Positions 58,601 to 64,000 of a DNA stretch of 64,000 bases are shown here, piece after piece. The notes beneath the pieces are model-generated. The model saw only the letters and a list, made by a program, of their open reading frames with translations. It did not search any database and was not told the DNA's origin. The DNA comes from Rhynochetos jubatus (taxonomy: Eukaryota; Chordata; Aves; Eurypygiformes; Rhynochetidae). The stretch's first letter is position 1. The number at the start of each line of letters is the position of its first letter. Both the position numbers and the translations under genes were made by a program. The stretch lies in the NCBI GenBank assembly GCA_027574665.1, contig CM050654.1, positions 9,790,142 to 9,854,141 of the forward strand. Direction: 5' to 3'.

Positions 58601-61319
58601 CGATTGCTCGGCTTTGAAATAAAAGCGGAATGGTTAATGAAGGCAGAGAGCCTGCCTTTTAACTGGGGAGACTGATAGAATCCTTCATGCCGCTACAGTG
58701 TCCTGTAACGTAGATGCATTAATTTAAAGGAGAGCCTTTTTCTTCATTGATCTAAGGTGGTATCCTGGGACAACTCTTCTTGCTACCCAGCTCGATATCC
58801 TAAGCCAGCCATCTGCAAAACTCTCAGAACAGGCTGTATCCCATCAAGCTCGAAATGTTTGCGCAGCTGTTTTGCAGAGGTGGCTGCAACCCCGTGGCTG
58901 AGATGCCCTCGCAGGCTCTTCTGCTCACCTCTCTGCCTCAGATTTTTATTTGTAATTTTGGTTTTTGACAGCAAGGTTCCCCCTACTCTGCCCACCCCCC
59001 TCCACATCTTTTGAGTTCGTTAATGCCCTGATGCACTACTGGAGAATTCATTGCACCAACCACTGACATTCTCTCGGGTATAAGATAGAACAGGGCAAGT
59101 GTTCAAAAATGTGCAATAGCAGGGAAAAAAAAGAAAAGAAAAAAAACCCAACCCCAACCAACTTTAAAATGAAGAAAAAGGTGTCTAGCTGAAACAGGGT
59201 CATGTGTTTACCCTGGCAGAAAGTAATTAGCAATGAAGAACACTGGAACCACCACCAAAAATAGATGTCGGGGGGTGGTGGTGTTACAATCTAGAGTCTC
59301 TCTTTTAGATTTGTTCTAAAGTATCTGAGATACCAGGCAAAGGAAACACTAAGGAAACATTATTTTTTTTTAGAAAAAGGTGCATGTTCACTCCTTCATA
59401 TCTGCCGTTATATAGCACTGTGTTACTTCACAGTGTTCCTGACGGTGGTTGTTCCCCTGCATTGCGCCAGTGCCTTCAGTAGACATTACTCAGAATTGCT
59501 ATACGTATCTGTTCATTTCTCTTCATGTTTCTGTCCTGTGTCTCGTTTTCACACATTCCCATGCTGTTAAATTGCCCTTCCAGAATCTGCCACTAGTATC
59601 ATTTCTTTTCCAAACCAGTGCAGCAGTTCTTCTCTCTGCCCTGGCGTTGCACTGCCGTACTACTCCCCTCAGTTTCACTCTTTGTTCATTAGTACACTCG
59701 GATGTCAAAGGGTCCCTGCCGGATGGGTAAGAGGCTGGGAGAATCACATTCCGTATCTTTTGTGCACCCAGCCCTTCATCTTCTTACAGGTGGTGCAGGG
59801 AAAATGTTCTCAGCATTGAGCTGAATGCTCTGCTTTCATCAGAAACAACCTATTTCAGGTTTTCATTTCAATAAAGGAGAAAACTAGTTTATTTTTAGCT
59901 AGCTTAATTTTTCCAATTTTTTTAGTTCCCCTGCCACACTGTTTAAAACAAGTTACCATGTTTACTTTCTCTGCAAAAGCTCTAAGCATATCCATATGTC
60001 CATATCCTTTTATTGGTGCCTCTTGTAAGTTCGCATTTCTCCCCGAAACCTTCATGTGCTGATTCAACGTTGTGTATGCTTATTTTGACCCCTCTCTTTT
60101 TTTTTACAGTAGATTTTGCGCACAGATTGTGTATACACGTCATGATTCATGATGCCAATCAGCATAGAACTACTCAATTACTGTATTTTGTGCATACAAA
60201 TGCAAATTCTGTTTGGTGGGATTTTTGTAACCAGAAATATTTGCGCAGATGAATACATTTATCTACGCTGTGCTGGTTGAGATTTTATAGGACTTTTAAA
60301 AATAAGTGTTGTCATCCAAATTTAAAAGCAGCAGGGATCAAAACATCCATTAACATGAAACCGTGAATCCATTAAAACTAAACCAATTTATTTAATGATT
60401 GAAAAGCCTGTATTTGCTTCAGAAATCACCATCATATGACACACTGCAGCACGGTATCTGTATTTACAGAAGTTAGAGGCTTAGTTTATACTAAAAATTA
60501 GCTGACCGTGTTCTGCCTGTTCCGTCTCCCTTCTTTATCTGAAGTATTTTTAAGATGCTTTCATAGTATTTTGTGTCAAGATATTTTGCTGAAGAGTGTT
60601 CGCCATGCTCCTTTGTGGTGTTGACTTCCTGACGGATGAAGCAAACCCTTTGAACGTGATACATGCTGTAAAGTATTTTGTGATCATCTGAAAGTGAATT
60701 ATATCAAATATTCTTAATATTCTAATTTCCATCTTATGTTTTATGTAAAGGCGGAAGAGATAACTTTAACGATTGGCCAAGCGTTTGACTTAGCTTACAG
60801 GAAATTTCTGGAATCTGGAGGAAAAGATGTTGAAACAAGGAAGCAAATTGCAGGTTTACAGAAAAGAGTAAGTTCTGAACGATATATTTTTAAAGAGATA
60901 GAAGAACACATTACTACGCTACTGACAGCACAATTTCCAGTATTATTCTCAGATTACTAAGAATTAAATAAGAAAAAACAAAACTGAAAAAAGACCTGCT
61001 AACTGTGAAATGGTATTTTATGTCTTGCCGTCTTGCCAGCTCATTAGAGACAAGGAAGGTTGAAATATGGAAGATACAGAAATTGAAGTTTAATTATTTT
61101 TTTGTAATCAGATAACTAGTTAACGATTGCTTCTAAATGACCGGATCTCAGATCCTTACGCTCAATGGACGCTTGTTGCTGAATTGAATATCCCAGTAGC
61201 TGCTGCAATAACCACTTGCTTTGTAGATTCAAGAATTAGAAACTGAAAACACAGAACTGAAAAATAAAGTTCAAGATTTGGAAAACCAGTTAAGAATAAC
61301 ACAAGTGCATGCATCTCCG
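10637..61319 (+). CDS. GULP1: GULP1, engulfment adaptor PTB-domain protein (joined from 7 coding segments, C-terminus outside window)
   Basis: Seven segments joined by GT-AG introns read 203 codons without a stop. Order: short basic N-terminus beginning MNRAFSRKK; a Dab/CED-6-type phosphotyrosine-binding domain at about residues 21-165, with the first strand at KFLGSTEV (residues 30-37) and the C-terminal helix at AFDLAYRKF (144-152); then a coiled coil with Leu169, Leu176, Leu183 and Leu190 exactly seven apart. In known family members the PTB domain binds NPxY tails of engulfment and lipoprotein receptors (LRP1, MEGF10, stabilin-2) in the cytoplasm, and the zipper mediates self-association during clearance of apoptotic cells. 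Human GULP1 is about 304 residues; its Pro/Ser-rich C-terminal third is not visible here. As I recall the human protein, only a handful of residues differ across these 203. The gene is partial at the 3' side and lacks its promoter here. Confidence 0.97.
10891..10955. repeat. Imperfect GT/AT/CA dinucleotide region
   Basis: Alternating purine-pyrimidine steps (GTGTGTG, TATATA, GTGTGTATA, ATACATGTATATATG, ACACACAC) broken by other bases. It lies 230 bp downstream of the start-exon donor. Confidence 0.7.
17652..18056 (-). mobile_element. CR1 LINE, 5'-truncated 3' end, well preserved, antisense to GULP1
   Basis: Read on the minus strand this is the CR1 3' region. On the plus strand it begins with ATCATAGAATCATGGAATG, the reverse of the ATTCTATG-type terminal octamers, followed by the GGTTGGAAGGGACC block, the GCCATGGGCAGGGACACC block and CCAGGCTGAACAAGCCCAAC, all in the order of avian CR1. 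It stops near CTCAGCCTTTCTTCAT, which is an ordinary 5' truncation. The match to the remembered consensus is close over about 400 bp, so it is younger than the other CR1 pieces here. The 91-codon plus-strand ORF at 17751-18026 is an antisense shadow of it. Confidence 0.93.
19619..19636. repeat. Perfect 18-bp AT palindrome
   Basis: TTTAAAATT followed by AATTTTAAA. Pure A/T, so probably coincidental. Confidence 0.75.
22210..22258 (+). repeat. Nine-run G tract with one-base spacers (G-quadruplex candidate)
   Basis: Nine runs of G, of lengths 5, 10, 4, 5, 4, 4, 3, 3 and 3, are each separated by a single T, C or A. Single-base loops are the most favourable arrangement for parallel G-quadruplexes in DNA and RNA. 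The tract is on the GULP1 sense strand, so it is in the nascent transcript, 248 nt upstream of the exon 2 acceptor. Confidence 0.85.
22506..22567 (+). CDS. GULP1: GULP1 coding segment 2 (residues 10-30)
   Basis: Acceptor TGTAG at 22501-22505 after a T-rich tract; donor GTAAGA at 22568. The 62 bases complete codon 10 and read [20 protein letters not shown] then Lys30. This is the run into the PTB domain. Human GULP1, as I recall it, has Phe where Tyr24 is found here. A very G-rich tract lies 248 nt upstream of the acceptor. Confidence 0.96.
26575..26668 (-). mobile_element. MIR/CORE-SINE-like relic
   Basis: The plus strand carries CTTGCCTGAGGTTGCATAGC followed by CAGTTTGTAAAGGGGCAAGA, then a CAGTCTTCTGAGCAC block. 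These parallel the reverse strand of MIR (CTTGCCCAAGGTCACACAGC, CAGAGCTGGGATTxGAACCC, CTTCTGACTCC). A weaker match may extend left to about 26510. The assignment is by eye on a very old element. Confidence 0.5.
28168..28547 (-). mobile_element. Old CR1 LINE 3' region, antisense
   Basis: Divergent CR1 read on the minus strand. Recognisable plus-strand blocks in order: TTTAGGTTGGAAGGGACCTC, then GGACAGAGATTCACAGCCTC, GCTTGTTCCAGTACTTAAA, TTGCTGCAACTTTTGACACC, and CCTAACCATCTTGTTGCC. Several small indels and substitutions show it is clearly older than the copy at 17.65 kb. It ends abruptly near CTCCAG, and ORF2-derived sequence of the same orientation begins immediately (next entry). Confidence 0.85.
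28551..28655 (-). mobile_element. CR1 ORF2 fragment (linker before the reverse transcriptase), antisense and frameshifted
   Basis: The minus strand translates to [13 protein letters not shown] and, after a one-base shift, to [19 protein letters not shown] followed by a stop. This is the KEAYRRWKQGQ...EEYRxxVxxCRDxxRKAK segment that lies between endonuclease and reverse transcriptase in avian CR1 ORF2. It directly adjoins the CR1 3' tail, whereas a full element would have more than a kilobase between the two, so either an internal deletion or two adjacent insertions is implied. Confidence 0.72.
31741..31840 (+). repeat. G/T-rich low-complexity tract
   Basis: Runs of GGGTTTGGGTTTGAG, GGTTTGGC and GTTTTGTTTTGATTTTT type, with few A or C. 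It is similar in style to the tract at 40691-40776. Confidence 0.6.
32208..32310 (+). mobile_element. Ancient L2/CORE-SINE-type 3' tail relic
   Basis: The blocks TTAGATCATAAGTTCTTTGA, AGGGCCATCTTTTTGATG, TTTGCACAGCCTCTAGAATA, ATGAGATGG and GGCTCTAGGTGCTACCCTGA, TGCAAATA parallel, in order, the widely shared amniote repeat tail (ATTGTAAGCTCTTTGGGGCA, GGGACxxTCTTTTTGTT, TTTGTACAGCGCCTAGCACA, ATGGGG, GGCTCCTAGGxGCTACCGxA, ATACAAATAA). I know this pattern from sauropsid and mammalian repeats but am not certain of the formal family name. Confidence 0.6.
32421..32470 (-). mobile_element. Possible second MIR-like core fragment
   Basis: The block AATTATTATCCTCAGTTTGA then AGACAGGGAACTAAGG resembles the reverse strand of MIR (ATTATCCCCATTTTACAGAxGxGGAAACTGAGG). 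The sequence beyond it, to about 32560, aligns only loosely. It lies 110 bp past the previous relic and could belong to one composite old repeat. Confidence 0.38.
35804..35821 (+). repeat. Short G-run tract (G-quadruplex candidate)
   Basis: Runs of 7, 4 and 5 Gs separated by single Ts. The 7-run can be split, so a three-tier quadruplex with one-base loops is possible. It is deep within the longest intron. Confidence 0.6.
38128..38162. repeat. Perfect 15-bp inverted repeat with 5-base loop
   Basis: The arm ATTGGAGTATCCATA at 38128-38142 is matched exactly by TATGGATACTCCAAT at 38148-38162, around the loop AGGGA. Flanking bases do not extend the stem, so it is too short for a standard microRNA precursor. 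Confidence 0.9.
40691..40776 (+). repeat. G/T-rich strand-asymmetric tract
   Basis: Over 80 bases composed almost only of G and T, with one A and two Cs, in irregular GGTTT-type units. The short opposing ORFs that overlap it (40672-40887) are products of the biased composition. Confidence 0.75.
42303..42324. repeat. Perfect 22-bp palindrome, AT-rich
   Basis: AAAGTAATTTT is followed directly by its reverse complement AAAATTACTTT. No spacer. The composition is low in complexity, which raises the chance of random occurrence. Confidence 0.85.
42444..42464. repeat. 9-bp inverted repeat with 3-base loop
   Basis: ATGAATATT, loop TAT, AATATTCAT. It lies 120 bp from the 22-bp palindrome. Confidence 0.8.
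45827..45898 (+). CDS. GULP1: GULP1 coding segment 3 (residues 31-54, first PTB strand and helix)
   Basis: Acceptor TTTCAG at 45821-45826; donor GTAAGA at 45899. The 24 codons begin [12 protein letters not shown], the signature first strand of Dab/CED-6-type PTB domains, and continue into the helix [10 protein letters not shown]. Phase 0 at both ends, 72 nt, so skipping it would keep the frame but remove the core of the domain. Confidence 0.97.
50157..50280. repeat. A/C-rich tract with no G for 124 bases
   Basis: Irregular AAAACCCC- and AACAACCC-like units with no G from 50157 to 50280. A C-rich part near 50239-50264 gives G runs on the minus strand. It is the mirror in composition of the tract at 40691-40776. 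ORFs at 50111-50335 and on the opposite strand are artefacts of this composition. Confidence 0.8.
50571..50585. repeat. Homopolymer of 15 T
   Basis: Fifteen Ts followed by CAGG, which looks like a strong acceptor, but no exon-like sequence follows. Confidence 0.8.
52000..53060 (-). mobile_element. Ancient L3-like CR1 LINE relic with readable reverse-transcriptase motifs, antisense
   Basis: Minus-strand reading shows ordered remnants of a CR1/L3 ORF2. Near 52665-52630 it gives Q-V-F-D-stop-V-L-H-A-I-L-F, matching RT motif A (KAFDxVxHDIL). At 52464-52441 it gives L-I-K-S-A-G-R-K, the place of L-I-K-F-A-D-D-T, so the catalytic motif C is destroyed. Further 3', about 52140-52105, it gives [12 protein letters not shown], matching the family's KKANAILGYxxK. 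Upstream, about 52840-53000, nucleotide blocks such as TCTGGAACTTCCTCAGTGTT and TCATGCAAGTTGTTCAGACC fit the region 5' of motif A. The order is that of one element about 1 kb long. Ends are approximate. It accounts for part of the 146-codon minus-strand ORF at 51915-52355. Confidence 0.78.
54606..54622. repeat. GGT microsatellite
   Basis: Five near-perfect TGG units directly after a T8-GGGGCGGGG run; G/T-rich. Confidence 0.75.
55622..55642. repeat. GGAA microsatellite
   Basis: Four to five units of GAAG/GGAA, about 95 bp upstream of the exon 4 acceptor. Confidence 0.85.
55737..55835 (+). CDS. GULP1: GULP1 coding segment 4 (residues 55-87, middle of PTB domain)
   Basis: Acceptor CTTACAG ending at 55736; donor GTGAGA at 55836, a slightly weaker donor than the GTAAG sites elsewhere. 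The 33 codons include [19 protein letters not shown], the PTB strands around the peptide-binding groove. Against human GULP1 as remembered, Thr replaces Ile before Pro-Lys-Val and Asp replaces Glu before Pro-Lys-Thr. Phase 0 at both ends. Confidence 0.97.
55836..58413 (+). other. GULP1: GULP1 intron between coding segments 4 and 5 (2.6 kb)
   Basis: Bounded by GTGAGA and TTTGCAG. Unique-looking AT-rich sequence; opposing short ORFs near 57430-57690 appear to be chance. No repeat or regulatory element is supported. Confidence 0.9.
58414..58551 (+). CDS. GULP1: GULP1 coding segment 5 (residues 88-133, later PTB strands)
   Basis: Acceptor TTTGCAG ending at 58413; donor GTAAGT at 58552, directly after Cys133. 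The 46 codons include [17 protein letters not shown] and the strand IFTFICKD, then CYVFDSEKC. Phase 0 at both ends. The frame stays open past the donor for 21 more codons to a TGA at 58615-58617, which abuts an AATAAA; see the findings for a possible truncated isoform. Confidence 0.97.
58618..58623 (+). promoter_or_regulatory. GULP1: AATAAA hexamer directly after the exon 5 read-through stop (candidate intronic poly(A) signal)
   Basis: The exon 5 frame read through its donor ends at TGA 58615-58617, and the canonical hexamer begins at the next base. No convincing GU-rich downstream element follows, and AATAAA is common in AT-rich DNA, so function is only a possibility. Confidence 0.25.
59124..59160. 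repeat. Short A-rich to A/C-rich tract
   Basis: Runs of A interrupted by single Gs, leading into CCCAACCCCAACCA. It resembles a short version of the 50.2-kb tract. Confidence 0.55.
60751..60867 (+). CDS. GULP1: GULP1 coding segment 6 (residues 134-172, PTB C-terminal helix and first zipper turn)
   Basis: Acceptor GTAAAG ending at 60750: AAG instead of CAG or TAG, with a modest pyrimidine tract, so probably one of the weaker acceptors of the gene. Donor GTAAGT at 60868. The 39 codons carry [19 protein letters not shown], the long C-terminal PTB helix that packs on the peptide groove, then charged coiled-coil sequence with Leu169. The frame stays open for 30 codons into the following 359-bp intron, to a TAA at 60958-60960. 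Confidence 0.97.
60868..61226 (+). other. GULP1: GULP1 intron between coding segments 6 and 7 (359 bp)
   Basis: By far the shortest visible intron, bounded by GTAAGT and TTTGTAG. The exon 6 frame continues 30 codons to a TAA at 60958-60960, followed by A-rich sequence. Its small size makes intron retention physically plausible, which would give a protein ending after the PTB domain and without most of the zipper. Confidence 0.92.
61227..61319 (+). CDS. GULP1: GULP1 coding segment 7 (residues 173-203, leucine zipper)
   Basis: Acceptor TTTGTAG ending at 61226; donor GTAAGT at 61320. The 31 codons begin [14 protein letters not shown] and supply Leu176, Leu183 and Leu190, in heptad register with Leu169 of the previous exon. 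The segment ends VHASP, where human GULP1 continues into a Pro/Ser-rich region. Phase 0 at both ends. It is the last GULP1 exon I can find; the next is not recognisable up to 64000. Confidence 0.96.
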
Positions 61320-62406
61320 GTAAGTACATGAATGTAACTCTCATATCTGAAGTTACTCTAAGCTTACAATCATTGCATTGTAATTATTAGCAATCGTGCT
61401 GTTTCCAGTGATTCTGATTAACATACGGTGATCATGTAGCGTAGCTGTCGAAATGCAGTACTGAAGTAACAGTAAGATTGTGACAAGCCAACAAAAGCGT
61501 AAATTGCAGTCTCTCAAACCATGGTTCTTAACCCCCTTGTCGCACCTATTCGTTGCTGCCTAAAGACAGTAAATGCTCCTTCCAGTAGACACCGAAGCAT
61601 ACCACCTCAGGATGGAGAACTCCATGCGGCACTTAAACGATCTGGTTCCAAAATGCTACTGTCACATTGTCTGGGAACTTTCTGTCACAAGCATATTGTC
61701 ACTTACAACTGGCATTTTCTGAATGACTTTTTAAAAACTGTCTGTCTCGAAGGAGTCATTAGGTCTCAGGAACTAGCACTGAGTGGGTAGGTCAAAGGGA
61801 GCAAGTGTGGGTTCCTCATCATTGGGAATTGCTAGCGTTTTCTGCAGTTGCTGTAGATGATCATGTCAAAACTATGTTTAAATGACTGACTGACAGTTGT
61901 ATCGAGGCAGGACCTCTGAAAATGCAGATTGCCTTGCAGACTGATCCTAATGACTCCCCTCTTCTTACAGCGCGTTCTGTCTATACAGCATTAGGTAACT
62001 GTGGCAATAAATAAAATTTCTTAATGTACATGTAGCAAAATCTTAGAAAAATAAGTACTGCTTCTAAGCTGTGCCTTTTGGGCTGCCTTGTTCCTGCACC
62101 ATTTCACTTTAAACGGGTGTTTAGAAATTTGGGCAATGTAAAAGTGTGTTTATAATGGTGGTGACAATTTTTCAGTGGTGTCTGTACACTCCCTTGATAT
62201 TGCTTAGATGGTTGTTCCCGTGAGGAACTGTCATTTCATGTTACTGAAACCTGTTCAGAGGAGAGCACCATAAATTATAAATTCTGCGTAACCCCCACAG
62301 TGAAAACGGTAAATTATGGATGTCTTCTCACTTCCAAAGCATGCAGTGAAAGGTAATCAACTTTAATGCTAGATTTACAGTCATTTTAGTAAATTCCTTC
62401 ATTTAT

Positions 62407-62441
62407 TTTCCTTAATTATGATTAATTTCCTTAATTATGAT
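62407..62441. repeat. 19-bp tandem duplication containing TTAATTA
   Basis: TTTCCTTAATTATGAT occurs at 62407-62422 and again, unchanged, at 62426-62441, with TAA between. The unit carries a TAATTA homeodomain-type core twice at 19-bp spacing. Confidence 0.85.
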
Positions 62442-63088
62442 GGCAGCTAGTTTGATTTTATTTACGAATATAATAACTAAATGTATCATAGAAATGCATC
62501 TATCACAAGAGACTTAAGAGCCTGTTTAGTTGAATTCACTTTCATTTCAATTAATGAAGAGCTTGGTAATAGCATTTAGCAAAAAAGTTAAAATTATCAA
62601 CAGTGACCAAAATATTTCCTGCAGCACGTATAGCGCTCATAAATATTTATTTTGTCTTTTAAGACAGTGGTACCCCAGTCCTTAGTAATGACTTGAGATC
62701 TAAATTTGTAAATTTGCCAGCCATTTGTATTTTCTCTATAGATGGTGTTTCATCGTTAATTACTGTTAGTACAGTGAGTATGTATATTGCTTAAATAGCA
62801 CTTATGCTGCAACAAATTTGTAGCATAAAATTTTAATATTATTAATAATCAAATATTAATTTTATAAACCACTACCAGCTATTAGTTTTCTCATCTAATT
62901 TTATTGCTGTATTTACTTATTAACCTTAAAAACCAACCAAACAAGAAAACCCAACACACAGACATTTCCTGTCTGATTTCGGAGCTTCCTCACGATTAGG
63001 ACTGCAGTAAGAGCCATCCAACAGCCTGTTTAATAATATCTAAATCGATTCTGCTGCAAAATAGCGGTATATAAATGATTTGAATAAA

Positions 63089-63243
63089 TGTTGGACCAGG
63101 CTACCCAGAGAGGTTGGAGGTATCTGTACAGCTGGAGACAATAAAAACGTCCTGGATGTTGTCCTCAACAGCTTCAACTAATTGGATCCTGCTTCAAGCG
63201 GGCGTTTGGATTAAGCTACTCCTTGCTTACGTGATTCTTTGAT
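63089..63243 (+). mobile_element. Eroded CR1 LINE 3' end, sense orientation
   Basis: The plus strand reads GTTGGACCAGGCTACCCAG and AGAGGTTGGAGGT, then a decayed CTGGATGTTGTCC block, TTGGATCCTGCTTCAAGCGG and GTGATTCTTTGAT. This is the order of the CR1 3' UTR, including a trace of its terminal octamer. It is short and much diverged. It is the only CR1 in the window lying in the same direction as GULP1. Confidence 0.72.
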
Positions 63244-64000
63244 CAGTTGTGCAGCCAACAATAAAAACGAACCATTCTCAGGACAATGTCTCAAATCTAG
63301 GAATATAACTATCCGTCAAACACTGACCGCTCTTGTAGTTCACCAGTAGGCCCCATTCAACTAGCCCTGTTTTAAACGAGGTTTGCGCACCTTGTACATC
63401 AAAGCTCTTAATTGTGCTGGCATGAGACTAGGTGCATGTGAATGCAACAATTAGCTTGAAAATAAATGAAGGAATGGACCAGTGAGGTTATGAAGTGATT
63501 TTTCAGTGCTGGGAAGAGGAAGCATAAATATTTTAAGATAGTTTGAGTCCCTGGAATAGCTGTGGGTGTGATCTGATGATCATTGCTGTTACAGTTTCCA
63601 ATTAATTTTATACACTTTTAATTCAAATCAATTTTCATTTCAAGCATGATTTTGCAAAGTTTCAAATCCTATTAGAAGAACTCAGAAGCAGTGCAAAGAA
63701 TGTTTTCCTCTGTTGCTGCATAATTTCTGTGATGAAAAATAACACTTCATTTTTTTCAGTTGAGATTTGATTTTTTTCCCCTGAATTTAAATTTAAAACT
63801 TGTAAGCACCATGTTGTTAAAAATATCTGTACTGCTGCAGCTCTCTTCCTTCAAAATTAACACATCAGTAGCAGTTCTGTCTAGTGATCATTTTGTCATT
63901 TTCAAATCTGCTGATAGTGTTTTGTTAAACACTGAAATAAAGTAGCTTACATAAATGAAGCAGATATCCAGCACGGGGAATTATACCTCATCTGAGTCAC

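Larger units (their letters stand above)
58552..60750 (+). other. GULP1: GULP1 intron between coding segments 5 and 6 (2.2 kb)
   Basis: Bounded by GTAAGT and GTAAAG. The first 66 bases stay open in the exon 5 frame and end in a TGA followed by AATAAA (58618-58623). A somewhat GC-richer patch at about 58750-59010 and an A/C-rich tract at 59124-59160 follow. Nothing else is recognisable. Confidence 0.9.
61320..64000 (+). other. GULP1: GULP1 intron after coding segment 7, runs off the window
   Basis: Begins with GTAAGT. I looked for the next expected GULP1 exon (Pro/Ser-rich, with an Asp-Ile-Phe-Asp-Met-like stretch in the human protein) and did not find it. The region contains a 19-bp tandem duplication at 62407-62441 and an eroded CR1 at 63089-63243. 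The remainder is AT-rich with nothing identifiable. Confidence 0.85.

Noticed and set aside
61320-64000. Next GULP1 exon
   Set aside because: No stretch with flanking AG/GT sites translated to the expected Pro/Ser-rich continuation, so I assume it lies beyond the window.

Overview
The window is vertebrate nuclear DNA, almost certainly from a bird. It is AT-rich, its long introns hold chance ORFs only, and its retroelements are mostly CR1 LINE copies, one ending in the ATTCTATG-like octamers typical of avian CR1. The only protein gene I can support is the plus-strand gene GULP1 (engulfment adaptor PTB-domain protein, CED-6 homologue). I found no bacterial or viral genes, no CRISPR arrays and no RNA genes.

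Seven GULP1 coding segments lie at 10637-10664, 22506-22567, 45827-45898, 55737-55835, 58414-58551, 60751-60867 and 61227-61319. All internal boundaries are GT-AG. Joined, they give 203 codons without a stop: the start Met, the whole PTB domain (about residues 21-165) and a leucine zipper (Leu169, 176, 183, 190). The C-terminal third (family length about 300 residues) is not in the window, so the gene runs off the right end. The start exon is an internal exon with a 5' UTR and a good acceptor, so promoter and first exon lie further left, probably outside. Introns shrink along the gene: 11.8, 23.3, 9.8, 2.6, 2.2 and 0.36 kb.

Layout: 1-10572 is 5' intron. 10573-22505 holds the start exon and an intron with a well-preserved antisense CR1 (17652-18056) and a strong G-run tract 248 nt before exon 2. 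22568-45826 is the longest intron, with an old rearranged CR1 (28168-28655), MIR/L2-type relics (26.6 and 32.2 kb), G/T-rich tracts and a perfect 15-bp hairpin (38128-38162). 45899-55736 carries a G-free A/C tract (50157-50280) and a very old L3-like CR1 on the minus strand (about 52.0-53.06 kb) whose reverse-transcriptase motifs can still be read in order. 55737-61319 holds the last four visible exons. 61320-64000 is intron with an eroded plus-strand CR1 (63089-63243).

I did not find an undescribed system. The points most worth a second look are: open reading frames that run through the exon 5 and exon 6 donors (the first ends next to an AATAAA), the L3-like LINE relic, the CR1 copy joining a 3' tail directly to an ORF2 fragment, the G-quadruplex-like tract before exon 2, and the hairpin. 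Repeat families and human GULP1 comparisons are from memory; no search was run.
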